Position numbers and translations under genes: made by a program. The notes under the pieces were generated by a model that searched no databases, had not been told where the DNA came from, and was given only the letters and a program-made list of their open reading frames with translations. Of a stretch of DNA of 64,000 nt, positions 35,765 to 44,927 are shown one piece after another; position 1 is the stretch's first letter, and each line of letters begins with the position of its first letter. This stretch comes from an uncultured Alphaproteobacteria bacterium. Lineage in GTDB: Bacteria > Pseudomonadota > Alphaproteobacteria > HIMB59 > GCA-002718135. The stretch lies in NCBI GenBank assembly GCA_902577425.1, contig CACGZD010000001.1:1-64000 (forward strand), read 5' to 3'.

Positions 35765-36463
35765 GTGGGCTATTCTTTCTACGAAGTATATATAACTACT
35801 CAAAGGGCATTTTCTGCTATGGGTTTTCCGCATGGATCAGATGAGGATGCCGCTTTTATAATATCCTGGCTAGAATTAAATAATTTTAGAGGTGTTTCTT
35901 TACTGGCCAATTCAATCAGTAAATTAGATCAAAAGTATCAAGGAATACTAAACATTGAAGATTTAAATAAAGCAATAAATTTTAGAAAAAGATCTATTTT
36001 AATGAAAGGAACTGGATTAGTAGATTTTATGTTGTCTAAAATAACAAATAAAAAAAAGATTTCAGTAAAAATAGAAAATTGTGAGAATGGAATTTTATTC
36101 TTACCTCTTTTATATAAAATTTCAAAAAAAATAAATTATCTTAGATTATCATTTTGTGACTCAAATAATAAATTAAACACATATGAATTAATAAATAAAA
36201 AAATAATAATTAAAAATGAAATAAATAATAATTTATTAAAAAATAATGAAGTGATTATTGTAATGCAAAATAATAAAAAATTTAATAATGCTAATAATTA
36301 TAAAATAATTTCTGAAAAAGAAATTCAGAAAAATTTATCGCGATCCTTAGAGCCTGAAGAGCATCCATGGAATAAGGTTAGCAAAATAGCTAACAAAACA
36401 TTTGTACCAGAATCTGAAGAGTCTAGAAATAAAGGAGCTGGTGGAGGTGATGCAAATGATTAA
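35765..36463 (+). CDS. DUF3726-like protein of unknown function, 232 aa
   Basis: I place the start at GTG 35765, two nt after the upstream stop. The first residues then read VGYSFYEVYITTQRAF, which looks like the family N-terminus. A longer frame from TTG 35729 would overlap the upstream gene. The AFSAMGFPHGSDEDAAFIISWLEL segment and the C-terminal FVPESEESRNKGAGGGDAND resemble DUF3726 proteins of marine Alphaproteobacteria, from memory and unverified. The middle third is AT-rich and divergent. The DUF has no known activity. Confidence 0.65.
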   Translation: MGYSFYEVYITTQRAFSAMGFPHGSDEDAAFIISWLELNNFRGVSLLANSISKLDQKYQGILNIEDLNKAINFRKRSILMKGTGLVDFMLSKITNKKKISVKIENCENGILFLPLLYKISKKINYLRLSFCDSNNKLNTYELINKKIIIKNEINNNLLKNNEVIIVMQNNKKFNNANNYKIISEKEIQKNLSRSLEPEEHPWNKVSKIANKTFVPESEESRNKGAGGGDAND

Positions 36464-36476
36464 ATAAAAAAATAAA

Positions 36477-37589
36477 TTAAAGAAAAGGTAATTCGCATAG
36501 AAAGCCATTATAAAATTTTCCTTCAATTTCAATTTTACAAACTTCTGAATAATTCCAATAAGATTTTTTCACCATAATTATTCCAATAACTTTTTTAAAA
36601 TGTGGAGAAAAAATACCAGATCTTAAATCTCCTATTATATCATTATTGTAATCATAAACATTGATAGAACTGCTAACATTTATAAACTTAGAATCAATTG
36701 TTATGCCCATTAGTTTTTTATTAATACCATCTGACTTAATTTTAATTAATTCATCTTTTCCAATAAACTCTACATCATTATCTAAATTAACATATTTATC
36801 GAAACCACATTCAAGAGGATTGTCATTATTATCAAAATCATTGCCACAAGATAATAATGCGCTTTCTATTCTTTCAATAAGGTTAGGGTAACCAGGTTTT
36901 ATATTATAATCTTTTCCAACTTCAAATAAATGATCATATAATTCTAATCCAGAACTTGTATTTTCAACATATATCTCATAGCCTCCTTGCTTTGACCATC
37001 CTGAGCGAGCTATTAAATGTTTAGTGCCTCTAAAGTCAAAATAAGCAAAATCAAAAAACTTAAGTTTTTTAATTTGATTTCCAAAAATTTTTTCCATTAA
37101 AGGATATGATTGAGGCCCTTGAATAGCCATGATATCAACATTAGGTTCAATAATTTGAACCTGAAAATCATTTCCAATTGCTAATCCTTTTGCATATAAA
37201 ATCACATCACTATCAGCAATTGATAACCACCACTTATCTTTGTTATGTCTTAAAACTACTGGATCATTAATAAGGCCTCCTTTGTCATCAACAACTGGAC
37301 AATAATAACATCTTCCATCTTTTGATTTAGATAAATCTCTACATGTCATTAATTGCACAAGTTTTGCTGAATCTTTACCAGTAATTTGAACCTGCCTTTC
37401 GCCCGCGACATCCCAGACCTGTACATATTTTTTTAAATGGTAATACGCTTCTTCTAAAGTTTCGCTAAAAGCTGTTGGAAGTAGCATATGATTGTATACA
37501 GTATATGAAGACACACCCTGTTTTTCAATTCTAGAAGTGTAAGGCGTACTTCTTATTCTTCTAGATTTGGAAATAGAAAATTTTTTCAT
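36477..37589 (-). CDS. dmdA: Dimethylsulfoniopropionate demethylase DmdA (GcvT family)
   Basis: DmdA transfers a methyl group of DMSP to tetrahydrofolate, giving methylmercaptopropionate and methyl-THF. The 370-aa protein shares the DmdA layout: N-terminal [31 protein letters not shown] near residue 31, [13 protein letters not shown] near 57, [14 protein letters not shown] near 130, [16 protein letters not shown] near 195, and [14 protein letters not shown] near 248, which is the most DmdA-like signature. Related GcvT enzymes without DMSP activity exist. It ends the 14-gene minus-strand run, 4 nt after the DoeA-like gene. Confidence 0.8.
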   Translation of the reverse strand: MKKFSISKSRRIRSTPYTSRIEKQGVSSYTVYNHMLLPTAFSETLEEAYYHLKKYVQVWDVAGERQVQITGKDSAKLVQLMTCRDLSKSKDGRCYYCPVVDDKGGLINDPVVLRHNKDKWWLSIADSDVILYAKGLAIGNDFQVQIIEPNVDIMAIQGPQSYPLMEKIFGNQIKKLKFFDFAYFDFRGTKHLIARSGWSKQGGYEIYVENTSSGLELYDHLFEVGKDYNIKPGYPNLIERIESALLSCGNDFDNNDNPLECGFDKYVNLDNDVEFIGKDELIKIKSDGINKKLMGITIDSKFINVSSSINVYDYNNDIIGDLRSGIFSPHFKKVIGIIMVKKSYWNYSEVCKIEIEGKFYNGFLCELPFL

Positions 37590-37593
37590 TATT

Positions 37594-38766
37594 TTAAACT
37601 AAATGTAAGCTTCTTGGAAAATTACAAAATAGTTCACATCCGTTTTCTGTAACTCTAATTGACTCACTAATTTCTAATCCCCAAGTATCCATCCACATAC
37701 CTGCCATCAAATGATAAGTCACGTTTGGATATAAAAGAGTTTTTTCATTTTTTCGAATGCTCAAAGTATGTTCTCCCCAATCTGGAGGATACCCAAGTCC
37801 AATAGAATAGCCACATCTTGATTCTTTTTCTAAACCATATTTTTCTAGAACGCTCCAAAAAGCAACCGCAACATCATGGCAGGTATTTCCAGGTTTCGTG
37901 CTTTCTATTGCTTTTTCAACACCTTCATTTGTAATTTTTAGAGTTTCATCAATTTTATTATCTGGTTTGCCTATGTATACAGTTCTTGATAAAGCACAAT
38001 GATACCTGTGCTTCACTCCTCCTAACTCTATGATAGTGCCCTCATTTTCTTTAAATATTTTATCAGTTGGAGTTAAATGAGAAGCAGAAGCAGATTTACC
38101 ACTAGCTAAAATTATATTTAACCCTGAGTATTCTCCACCTATTTGAGTTTGATCATTTCCAGCTAAAAGAGTTTGTTGGATCTTACCAGCAACATAACTT
38201 TGTTTAACGCCTGGCTTAATTTCATTGTAAGCAGTTTGCATACCAGCTTGAACTAGTTTAGCTCCTTCTTGCATAAATGCAATTTCGGCATCAGATTTAA
38301 TATATCTAATCCAATTAACTATAAGGTGTCCATTTTTAAAATTTGCATTTGGACATTTTGACAATAAACGATTATGATTTTCCGCAGTATAATAATAACT
38401 ATCCATTTCAACACCTATATTTTTACTCTCCCATTTGTTTTCATGAATGAAGTTTGCAACGTAATCGTAGGGATGAGATGGGGGGGATTGTATCAAGTTC
38501 TCAGGATAGCCCAAAATATTTTCTTCTTTAAGAAATGTTGTAATTCTTGCTCCATTAGAATCTTGTTTTCTTCCAAACCAAATAGGTTCATCTTTATCTA
38601 ATGCTATTATTACGCCCTGTGGAACATAAAAAGACCATCCATCATATCCAGTTAAATAGTTCATATTTGAAGGATCAGAAATTATTAAAATATCTAAATC
38701 CTTTTCAGACATTTTCTTTCTTACTTTTTCAAATCTTAAGGAATATTCTTCTCTTGTAAAATTCAT
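37594..38766 (-). CDS. doeA: M24-family hydrolase, ectoine hydrolase (DoeA/EutD)-like
   Basis: Pita-bread fold protein of 390 aa. The start [20 protein letters not shown], the [14 protein letters not shown] stretch near residue 325 and the WGLEISESI end match the DoeA/EutD ectoine hydrolase pattern that I know. The M24 metal ligands are absent (the first Asp region reads [18 protein letters not shown]), as in DoeA and creatinase, so cleavage does not need a metal. Ectoine hydrolase opens the ectoine ring to N-acetyl-diaminobutyrate. It sits between sarcosine oxidase gamma and dmdA. Confidence 0.75.
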   Translation of the reverse strand: MNFTREEYSLRFEKVRKKMSEKDLDILIISDPSNMNYLTGYDGWSFYVPQGVIIALDKDEPIWFGRKQDSNGARITTFLKEENILGYPENLIQSPPSHPYDYVANFIHENKWESKNIGVEMDSYYYTAENHNRLLSKCPNANFKNGHLIVNWIRYIKSDAEIAFMQEGAKLVQAGMQTAYNEIKPGVKQSYVAGKIQQTLLAGNDQTQIGGEYSGLNIILASGKSASASHLTPTDKIFKENEGTIIELGGVKHRYHCALSRTVYIGKPDNKIDETLKITNEGVEKAIESTKPGNTCHDVAVAFWSVLEKYGLEKESRCGYSIGLGYPPDWGEHTLSIRKNEKTLLYPNVTYHLMAGMWMDTWGLEISESIRVTENGCELFCNFPRSLHLV

Positions 38767-38808
38767 ATGCTCTATCTATTCATTTTAAAAAAATTGTCTA
38801 TGAACTAA

Positions 38809-39375
38809 TTATCTTTCTAAAATTTCATAGCCAAACTGTTTAGCAGTTTCTAATAAAATCTCCCAAATTGATAATCCAAATCCTCTGGGAATAAAAAGAT
38901 AGTAATTATTATCAGAATATTTTAGTAATTTGATACTAACATGATGAATAGCTGAGCTTGCAGAAGAACATTCAGAAAAACTAACACTTCTTAAATCTAT
39001 TGGCAAATGTCTATTGAGCAAAAGAGTTGCACATTCTCCTGAAATAGAAATACAAGTAAAAGAATGAGAAATTTCAAGAGTTGTTCCTAATTCTTCAGAA
39101 AAATTAATTTCTTTATCTAATGCCCACCACTTTAAGGGTTCTATTCTCCATAAAGAGAATTCCTTTTCGATTATGCCTTGATTAAATTGAGGAATATAAG
39201 ATAATTTTAATTCTTTTTTCAAAAAACTCTCAGCTTTCTCCAAAGCATCAGGCCAACATGAAATTTGTTTTATATTTATGTTATTATATTCTTTAAAACT
39301 AATTTTAATCTTATTATCAAATGGATAATTTCCAGGAAAATAATTTGAATCTAATGCTGAGTATCTACTAGGCAT
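38809..39375 (-). CDS. soxG: Sarcosine oxidase gamma subunit-like protein (SoxG)
   Basis: Protein of 188 aa from the ATG at 39375, which overlaps the soxA end by 8 nt. An upstream in-frame start at 39399 is possible but less likely. The segment ISGECATLLLNRHLPIDLRSVSF and the C-terminal FGLSIWEILLETAKQFGYEI are typical of SoxG, which is related to GcvT domains. Weakly conserved family, so the order B-D-A-G supports the call as much as the sequence does. Confidence 0.8.
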   Translation of the reverse strand: MPSRYSALDSNYFPGNYPFDNKIKISFKEYNNINIKQISCWPDALEKAESFLKKELKLSYIPQFNQGIIEKEFSLWRIEPLKWWALDKEINFSEELGTTLEISHSFTCISISGECATLLLNRHLPIDLRSVSFSECSSASSAIHHVSIKLLKYSDNNYYLFIPRGFGLSIWEILLETAKQFGYEILER

Positions 39376-42337
39376 GCATTCTTTTTCCTTCAGGATCAAT
39401 CATATGCGGAGAAACTACTTCTAATTCCATTTGTTTATTTCTTACAGGATCACTTCCTATCAAAGTTTTGTTATTCCATTTTTCTTTACCACCTTGAACA
39501 AAACCAATACCAATCCAATGATCTAATTCTGGAGAATGTGTAACAGAAGTTATTCGTCCAATACCAGAGCCTTTAATATTATTTTTTTCACAAACAATTG
39601 TTCCAGCATCAAATGTTTCTTTTTTGTCTACTGGGAAAAATCCTACAAGTTGTTCTCTATCTTTATTAGCAATTAAAGTACCTCTGCTTCTCATTGCACT
39701 TCCAATATAAGATTTTTTCGTTGAAGCCATTTTCCCTAATCCTGCATCATCTATAGTAACTCGACCATCAAGTTCTGCCCCTGTAACATGTCCTTTTTCA
39801 ACACGAAGTGCTCCTAGGGCTTCTAAACCATACAAACATCCATGATAATTTTGAACTTCTTTCCAAATTAAATCCATCATTGAATTAGCATAATCTGAAC
39901 CAATATAAATTTCATATCCAAGCTCACCTGAAAAACTTATTCTTACTATTCTGCAAGGAGTCCCATCTTTTAAATTTGCCGAAATAAAACCCATAAAAGG
40001 TAAATTGCTATTTTCAATCAAAGAAGGATTTTCTAAACAATTTTTTATTACTTCTCGCGATCTAGGACCTGAAATAGCAGCTGCAGCCCATTGCTCTGAC
40101 ACACTTGTTACATTTACTTTTAAGTCAGTCCAGCGTGTTTGTAATAGCTCTTCCAACCATGACATTACTTTCCCTGCTTGCGCAGTAGAAGTTGTCATCA
40201 GATATTCATTTTCAGATAACCTCCATGAAGTTCCATCATCCATAACAATTCCATCATCTCTCAACATAATACCGTATCTAGTTTTGCCAATAGGAAGTTT
40301 GGCAAAAGCATTCGAATATACTCTATTAATAAATTCTGTTGCATCAGGACCTTGAATTGCAATTTTTCCTAATGAAGTTACATCACAAACGCCTACAGAT
40401 TTTCTAACAGTTGTTGTTTCTCTAATGTAAGCTTCACTTAAAGTTTCATTATTTTTTGGGAAATACCATGGTCTTTGATAGAGGCCTACATCGATCATTA
40501 TAGCTCCATTATCTAAATTCCATTGATGCATAGGAGTAACACGTAGTGGTCGAAAATGTTTACCTACATTTCTTCCAGCCAAAGCTCCAATTGAAATTGG
40601 GGTATAAGGTGGACGAAATACAGTAGTGCCTACTTCCGGTATATCCTTATCTAAAAGATCAGCCATCAAAGATAAACCAATAATATTTCCCATTTTTCCT
40701 TGATCATTTGCCATTCCCAAAGTTGTATATCGCTTTAAATGTTCTACTGAAATAAAACCTTCTCTATGAGCTAAACGAACATCATCAGCAGTTACATCAT
40801 GTTGATAATCTACAAAACTTTTTGAACGAGATTTATTATATTTAACTTCATAAAGAGGTTGTATTGGATTTGACCACCCACCTTCTTTTGGAAAAAAGTA
40901 ATTTGTTTTAGATAAACCCATATGATTCATTGCATCTAAAGCTCCAGCTATACCTGATTTTATGCAATCACTTTTATTCCATATTCCTCTTGCAGAGCCT
41001 ACCATTGTAATATTTTCTTTTGTATCTCCTGGAAGAAAACATAAATTTTCTGCGTTCCATTTTGCCTTTACCCCTCTATGGGATAATAAATGGACTGCTG
41101 GAGACCACCCACCTGAAATTAAAACTTGATCACATGATATTGAATCTATTTTTGTGTATGGTTGATGTTTAGCATCAGCAATATCTATACTTTTTATTTT
41201 TCTTGAACCATTAATGCTATATGGGACTGTTTCAAATTTAACTTGAATATTATTATTAAAATTATCTAATTTAATTTCTTTTCTAGAGTCTAAAATAATA
41301 ACATTGGCTCCAGCTTGAGATAATAAATCTGCAGTATTATAAACAGAGTCATTATTTGTAGCTATTACAATATCTTTTCCCGTTAAAACACCATATCTAT
41401 TTAAATAATGTTTAGCAGCATTTACAGTCATTACTCCAGGAATATCATTATTATTAAATGCAATATGACGTTCTAAAGAACCAGAACCAACAATTATATG
41501 TTTTGCTCTTATCGTCCAAAATCGTTGTCGAGGTATTTCTTTTTTATCATAATATATATGATCAGTTATTCTTTCTATAAGACCAATGACACAGTTATCA
41601 TATAAACCAAAGGCAGTGGTTCTGTTCATAACTCTAACACCCAAATTTTTAAGCTCATCAAGAGTTTTGTTTGTATCAAATTCTTTTTCAGCAATCTGAT
41701 CACCTCCAAGAAGAGAGTCTTGTTCTACAAGTATTACATCAAGTTTCTTATCTGCGGCCTCTTTTGCTGCAGCAATACCTGCAGGACCAGAACCTACAAT
41801 TAAGATATCACAAAAATCATGCGCATGTTCATAACTATCAGGATCAGCCAAGCGAGATAATTTACCCATTCCAGCAGCTTTTCGAATAATTTTTTCAAAA
41901 AACATCCATATTGATGTTCCACTTCCCCACTCAAAAGGTGGTAAACCCATAAAAGTTTTATAATAAAAACCAGCTGCAAAAAATCTGCTTAGATAATTAT
42001 TTATTTCTCCAAAATCAAAATTGACATTTGGAAATGCATTTTGACCTGATGCTTCTAAGCCTTGATAAAGTTCTTGGGATGTTGCTCTTACATTTGGATC
42101 TCTTTTCTCAAAAGAACCTATTGTAACAAGAGCACCTGATTCTTCTACACCGCAAGACATGATACCTCTAGGCCTATGATATTTAAAACTTCTGCCAACT
42201 ATTTTAATATTATTTGCTAATAAAGCAGATGCTAAAGTGTCTCCTTCATATCCAAAATAATTTTTCTTTTCCCAACTAAAAGATATAATTTTATCTCGAT
42301 TTATTTTTCCAAAATTATCTATTCTTTTAGAGCTCAT
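39368..42337 (-). CDS. soxA: Sarcosine oxidase alpha subunit (SoxA)
   Basis: Large subunit of heterotetrameric sarcosine oxidase, 989 aa. The N-terminal ferredoxin-like part (residues 1-110, SFKYHRPRGIMSCG) is followed by an NAD-binding site (IVGSGPAGIAAAKEAA near 180), a GRNVGKHFRP region, and a C-terminal GcvT-like THF domain from about residue 620. It oxidises sarcosine to glycine with transfer of the methyl group to tetrahydrofolate. It overlaps soxD by 4 nt. Confidence 0.95.
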   Translation of the reverse strand: MSSKRIDNFGKINRDKIISFSWEKKNYFGYEGDTLASALLANNIKIVGRSFKYHRPRGIMSCGVEESGALVTIGSFEKRDPNVRATSQELYQGLEASGQNAFPNVNFDFGEINNYLSRFFAAGFYYKTFMGLPPFEWGSGTSIWMFFEKIIRKAAGMGKLSRLADPDSYEHAHDFCDILIVGSGPAGIAAAKEAADKKLDVILVEQDSLLGGDQIAEKEFDTNKTLDELKNLGVRVMNRTTAFGLYDNCVIGLIERITDHIYYDKKEIPRQRFWTIRAKHIIVGSGSLERHIAFNNNDIPGVMTVNAAKHYLNRYGVLTGKDIVIATNNDSVYNTADLLSQAGANVIILDSRKEIKLDNFNNNIQVKFETVPYSINGSRKIKSIDIADAKHQPYTKIDSISCDQVLISGGWSPAVHLLSHRGVKAKWNAENLCFLPGDTKENITMVGSARGIWNKSDCIKSGIAGALDAMNHMGLSKTNYFFPKEGGWSNPIQPLYEVKYNKSRSKSFVDYQHDVTADDVRLAHREGFISVEHLKRYTTLGMANDQGKMGNIIGLSLMADLLDKDIPEVGTTVFRPPYTPISIGALAGRNVGKHFRPLRVTPMHQWNLDNGAIMIDVGLYQRPWYFPKNNETLSEAYIRETTTVRKSVGVCDVTSLGKIAIQGPDATEFINRVYSNAFAKLPIGKTRYGIMLRDDGIVMDDGTSWRLSENEYLMTTSTAQAGKVMSWLEELLQTRWTDLKVNVTSVSEQWAAAAISGPRSREVIKNCLENPSLIENSNLPFMGFISANLKDGTPCRIVRISFSGELGYEIYIGSDYANSMMDLIWKEVQNYHGCLYGLEALGALRVEKGHVTGAELDGRVTIDDAGLGKMASTKKSYIGSAMRSRGTLIANKDREQLVGFFPVDKKETFDAGTIVCEKNNIKGSGIGRITSVTHSPELDHWIGIGFVQGGKEKWNNKTLIGSDPVRNKQMELEVVSPHMIDPEGKRMHA

Positions 42338-42618
42338 TTTTTCAACTCCATTAATTTTTGCAAGTCAGGATGGCAAGGTTTAACACTTTTAATTTCATGA
42401 GTGATTGTTGATCTTTCTACTTCTAACCACATTCTACATCCATTAAGGTGATGCCAAGTTTCTTTTTGAAATCCTTTGATATTTTTTCGAAAAAAAATTG
42501 CGTCTGTCCATTCTGATTCAGATGCATCTAAAGAAGGATATTTTATTGATGCATCTCCTCCATATGTGAATTCACTATGATCTCTTTCACCACAATAAGG
42601 ACATTTAATTCTTATCAT
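42334..42618 (-). CDS. soxD: Sarcosine oxidase delta subunit (SoxD)
   Basis: Zinc-binding small subunit. I use the ATG at 42618, giving 94 aa. The longer frame from 42660 would overlap soxB by 41 nt and adds residues unlike the family. A zinc site is formed by Cys6, Cys9, His57 and Cys61 (CPYCG ... WHHLNGC). Its start lies 1 nt after the soxB stop and its end overlaps soxA by 4 nt. Confidence 0.93.
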   Translation of the reverse strand: MIRIKCPYCGERDHSEFTYGGDASIKYPSLDASESEWTDAIFFRKNIKGFQKETWHHLNGCRMWLEVERSTITHEIKSVKPCHPDLQKLMELKK

Positions 42619-42619
42619 A

Positions 42620-43885
42620 TTAACCGTGTAACTTTGGATCTGGGCCAGCACCACGTTCATCTAAATTAATGCCTTGCTCAAATCTCTTTAAATGATGATG
42701 CTGTATGTATTTATGAGGTTGCTCATTAGCTATTAAATCAGCAAAATACCAACCTGAAGCAGGGCTAGCTTTAAAACCTCCATAATTCCATCCAGCATTT
42801 AAGTATAAATTTGAAATTGGAGTTTTACATATAAAAAAAGTACCATCCATAGACATATCCATTACCCCTGCCCAATGTCTAAGTAGACGAAGTCTACCTA
42901 TAGAAGGTAGTATTGCCATAGCTGCTTCAGCAACATCTTGCACCATAGGTAAGTTACCTCTTTGTGCATAAGACTTATACCAATCTAAGTCACCTCCAAA
43001 TACTAAACTTCCTTTGTCAGATTGAGAAATATAGAAATGTGCTCCACCTACACCATAAACTACCACATGATCTAAAAACGGTTTAACAGCTTCAGTAACA
43101 AATGCTTGAAGTTTATGTGATTCAATAGGTAAATTACCTAATTCAGCCATTTGCCATAAAAGAGAAGTATTTCCTGCAACTGCAAAACCTATTTTATTTC
43201 CTTTCATTACTCCTCTAGAAGTTTGCAAACTTTCAATATTTCCATTTTTTCGAGTGATGCCAGTAACTTCGCAGTTTTGTATTATATCAACTCCAAGAGA
43301 ATCTGCTGCTCTAGCATAGCCCCACACTGCAGAATCATGTCTAGCATTTCCTGCTCGACGTTGAACAGCTGCTCCTATGATAGGAAAACGAGCATCATCA
43401 TAGTTTAAATGAGGAATATTTTTTTTTAAGGTATTGAGATCCCATAATTCGCCGTCAGTTCCATGAAGTCGCATTGTGTTATATCGTCTTGCATTTGCAT
43501 CTTTAGCGCCAGGACTATGAAAAAGACTAACGTGGGCACGTTGACTAAACATAACATTATAATTTAATTCATGACTTAAATTTTCCCATAATTTTAAAGA
43601 ATGCTCATAAAACTCATGACTACCTGGCATCATATAATTAGATCTAATAATTGTTGTGTTACGGCCAGCATTGCCACCCCCAATCCAACCTTTTTCTAAA
43701 ACGGCTATCTTTTTGACGTTGTGGTTTTTCGCTAGATAATATGCTGTTGCAAGACCATGAAGTCCCCCACCAATAATAATAACATTATAGCTTGATTGAG
43801 GTTCAGGATCTCGCCATTGCCTGCTCCATCCAGTTTGACCATTCAAACCATTTTTAAAAACATTCCAAGCATTAAATTTAGTCAT
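42620..43885 (-). CDS. soxB: Sarcosine oxidase beta subunit (SoxB)
   Basis: FAD-binding DAO-family subunit of 421 aa. The FAD motif IIGGGLHGLATAYYLAKN is near residue 35, with the GWIGGGNAGRNTTIIRSNY segment near 64 carrying the covalent-flavin region typical of SoxB. The C-terminal NAGWNYGGFKASPASGWYFA near 370 is a family signature. It performs the amine oxidation of sarcosine. It heads the B-D-A-G set. Confidence 0.95.
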   Translation of the reverse strand: MTKFNAWNVFKNGLNGQTGWSRQWRDPEPQSSYNVIIIGGGLHGLATAYYLAKNHNVKKIAVLEKGWIGGGNAGRNTTIIRSNYMMPGSHEFYEHSLKLWENLSHELNYNVMFSQRAHVSLFHSPGAKDANARRYNTMRLHGTDGELWDLNTLKKNIPHLNYDDARFPIIGAAVQRRAGNARHDSAVWGYARAADSLGVDIIQNCEVTGITRKNGNIESLQTSRGVMKGNKIGFAVAGNTSLLWQMAELGNLPIESHKLQAFVTEAVKPFLDHVVVYGVGGAHFYISQSDKGSLVFGGDLDWYKSYAQRGNLPMVQDVAEAAMAILPSIGRLRLLRHWAGVMDMSMDGTFFICKTPISNLYLNAGWNYGGFKASPASGWYFADLIANEQPHKYIQHHHLKRFEQGINLDERGAGPDPKLHG

Positions 43886-43910
43886 TAAAAAAACCTTCTA
43901 TATTTATTTT

Positions 43911-44927
43911 TTATAAAGGCCAAGTATCATTTAATCGATATCCTTGAGGAAATGGATCTTTATCATCTAAATACAAAATCTGCTCCCCAGTTATAAATGC
44001 ACTGCCTTTAATATTTGGTAATATCATTTTTTTTGAATTTTCTTCTATCTCACCTTCAATAAAACACTCAAAAGTTGAATTGATTATTGATTGAGAAATA
44101 ATTTTTTCTTTAATGTTTATTTGATTTTTTTTTCTTAATAATGCTAATCTTGCAGAAGTACCAGTTCCACAAGGTGATCTGTCTAATTTACCAGGTCGTA
44201 TAACAACAGTATTTTTAGCAATTTTTTCACCTTTTGAATTTACATGAATAGGTTCCATAAATTGGCAAAAAGAAATATAATTTAAATTCGGAATTGAAGG
44301 ATGTTGAAAACCTATTTGATCATTTGCTTCTTTTAATATTTCTTGGGCTATATTTACGAATAATTTAGCATTTTCTGGAATTATCTTTAAATTAAAATCT
44401 TTAGCATTACATAATAAAAAACTATCTCCTCCATACGCCGTACTTACAATTATTTTTCCATAATTTTTAGTTGTAAGTTCTACTTCTAATTTATCAATAA
44501 ATGATGGTAAATTTGAAACAGAAACACTTTTTACTTTATTATCTTCACATTCAGCTATAACCTTAATTATCCCTCCAGGTGCTTCGAGACTTAATTGAGT
44601 TAAAGGATAATTCATTTTTAAAAAATTTTTTTCTAACAATACTGTTGAAACACAAATTGAATTAGAGCCACTCATTGGAGGATTATCTTCAGGTTCCATT
44701 ATAACAAATCCAGCATCTGCTTTAAGGTTAGATGGCTTTACAATTATGTTACAATGCTTAAATACACCTCCTCGTGGTTCATTTAAAAAAAAATTTCTCC
44801 ATTTTTTATCTTTAAATAATGCTATAGATGCTTCTTTAGGTGAATTATAATTTATTTTTTCTAAGCCAACAACCACATCACCAATTTCACCACAACAGTG
44901 AGCATTGTAGAGTTTTATTTTCTGCAT
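43911..44927 (-). CDS. Proline racemase-superfamily protein (hydroxyproline epimerase/dehydratase type)
   Basis: Proline racemase fold of 338 aa. The first active-site position reads Ser (MSGSNSICV near residue 84) instead of Cys, and the second is Cys (DRSPCGTGTSARLA near 253). By the known Cys/Cys, Cys/Thr and Ser/Cys subdivision, Ser/Cys proteins are mostly hydroxyproline epimerases or 3-hydroxyproline dehydratases. The usual His after the Gly is also replaced by Ser. It overlaps the upstream M24 stop by 1 nt and probably acts on an imino acid from the same pathway. Confidence 0.85.
   Translation of the reverse strand: MQKIKLYNAHCCGEIGDVVVGLEKINYNSPKEASIALFKDKKWRNFFLNEPRGGVFKHCNIIVKPSNLKADAGFVIMEPEDNPPMSGSNSICVSTVLLEKNFLKMNYPLTQLSLEAPGGIIKVIAECEDNKVKSVSVSNLPSFIDKLEVELTTKNYGKIIVSTAYGGDSFLLCNAKDFNLKIIPENAKLFVNIAQEILKEANDQIGFQHPSIPNLNYISFCQFMEPIHVNSKGEKIAKNTVVIRPGKLDRSPCGTGTSARLALLRKKNQINIKEKIISQSIINSTFECFIEGEIEENSKKMILPNIKGSAFITGEQILYLDDKDPFPQGYRLNDTWPL

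Noticed and set aside
34077-36463. Apparent frameshift or programmed frameshifting between two overlapping plus-strand frames near 35729-35762
   Set aside because: A GTG start at 35765 gives two adjacent intact genes with 2 nt between them, and each protein end looks natural, so no frameshift is needed.
39368-42337. Plus-strand frames inside soxA, up to 116 codons
   Set aside because: They are antisense shadows of a clearly coding soxA frame and resemble no protein family.
42619-42660. Longer soxD start at 42660 overlapping soxB
   Set aside because: The ATG at 42618 places the zinc Cys at positions 6 and 9 as usual, with a 1-nt gap after soxB.
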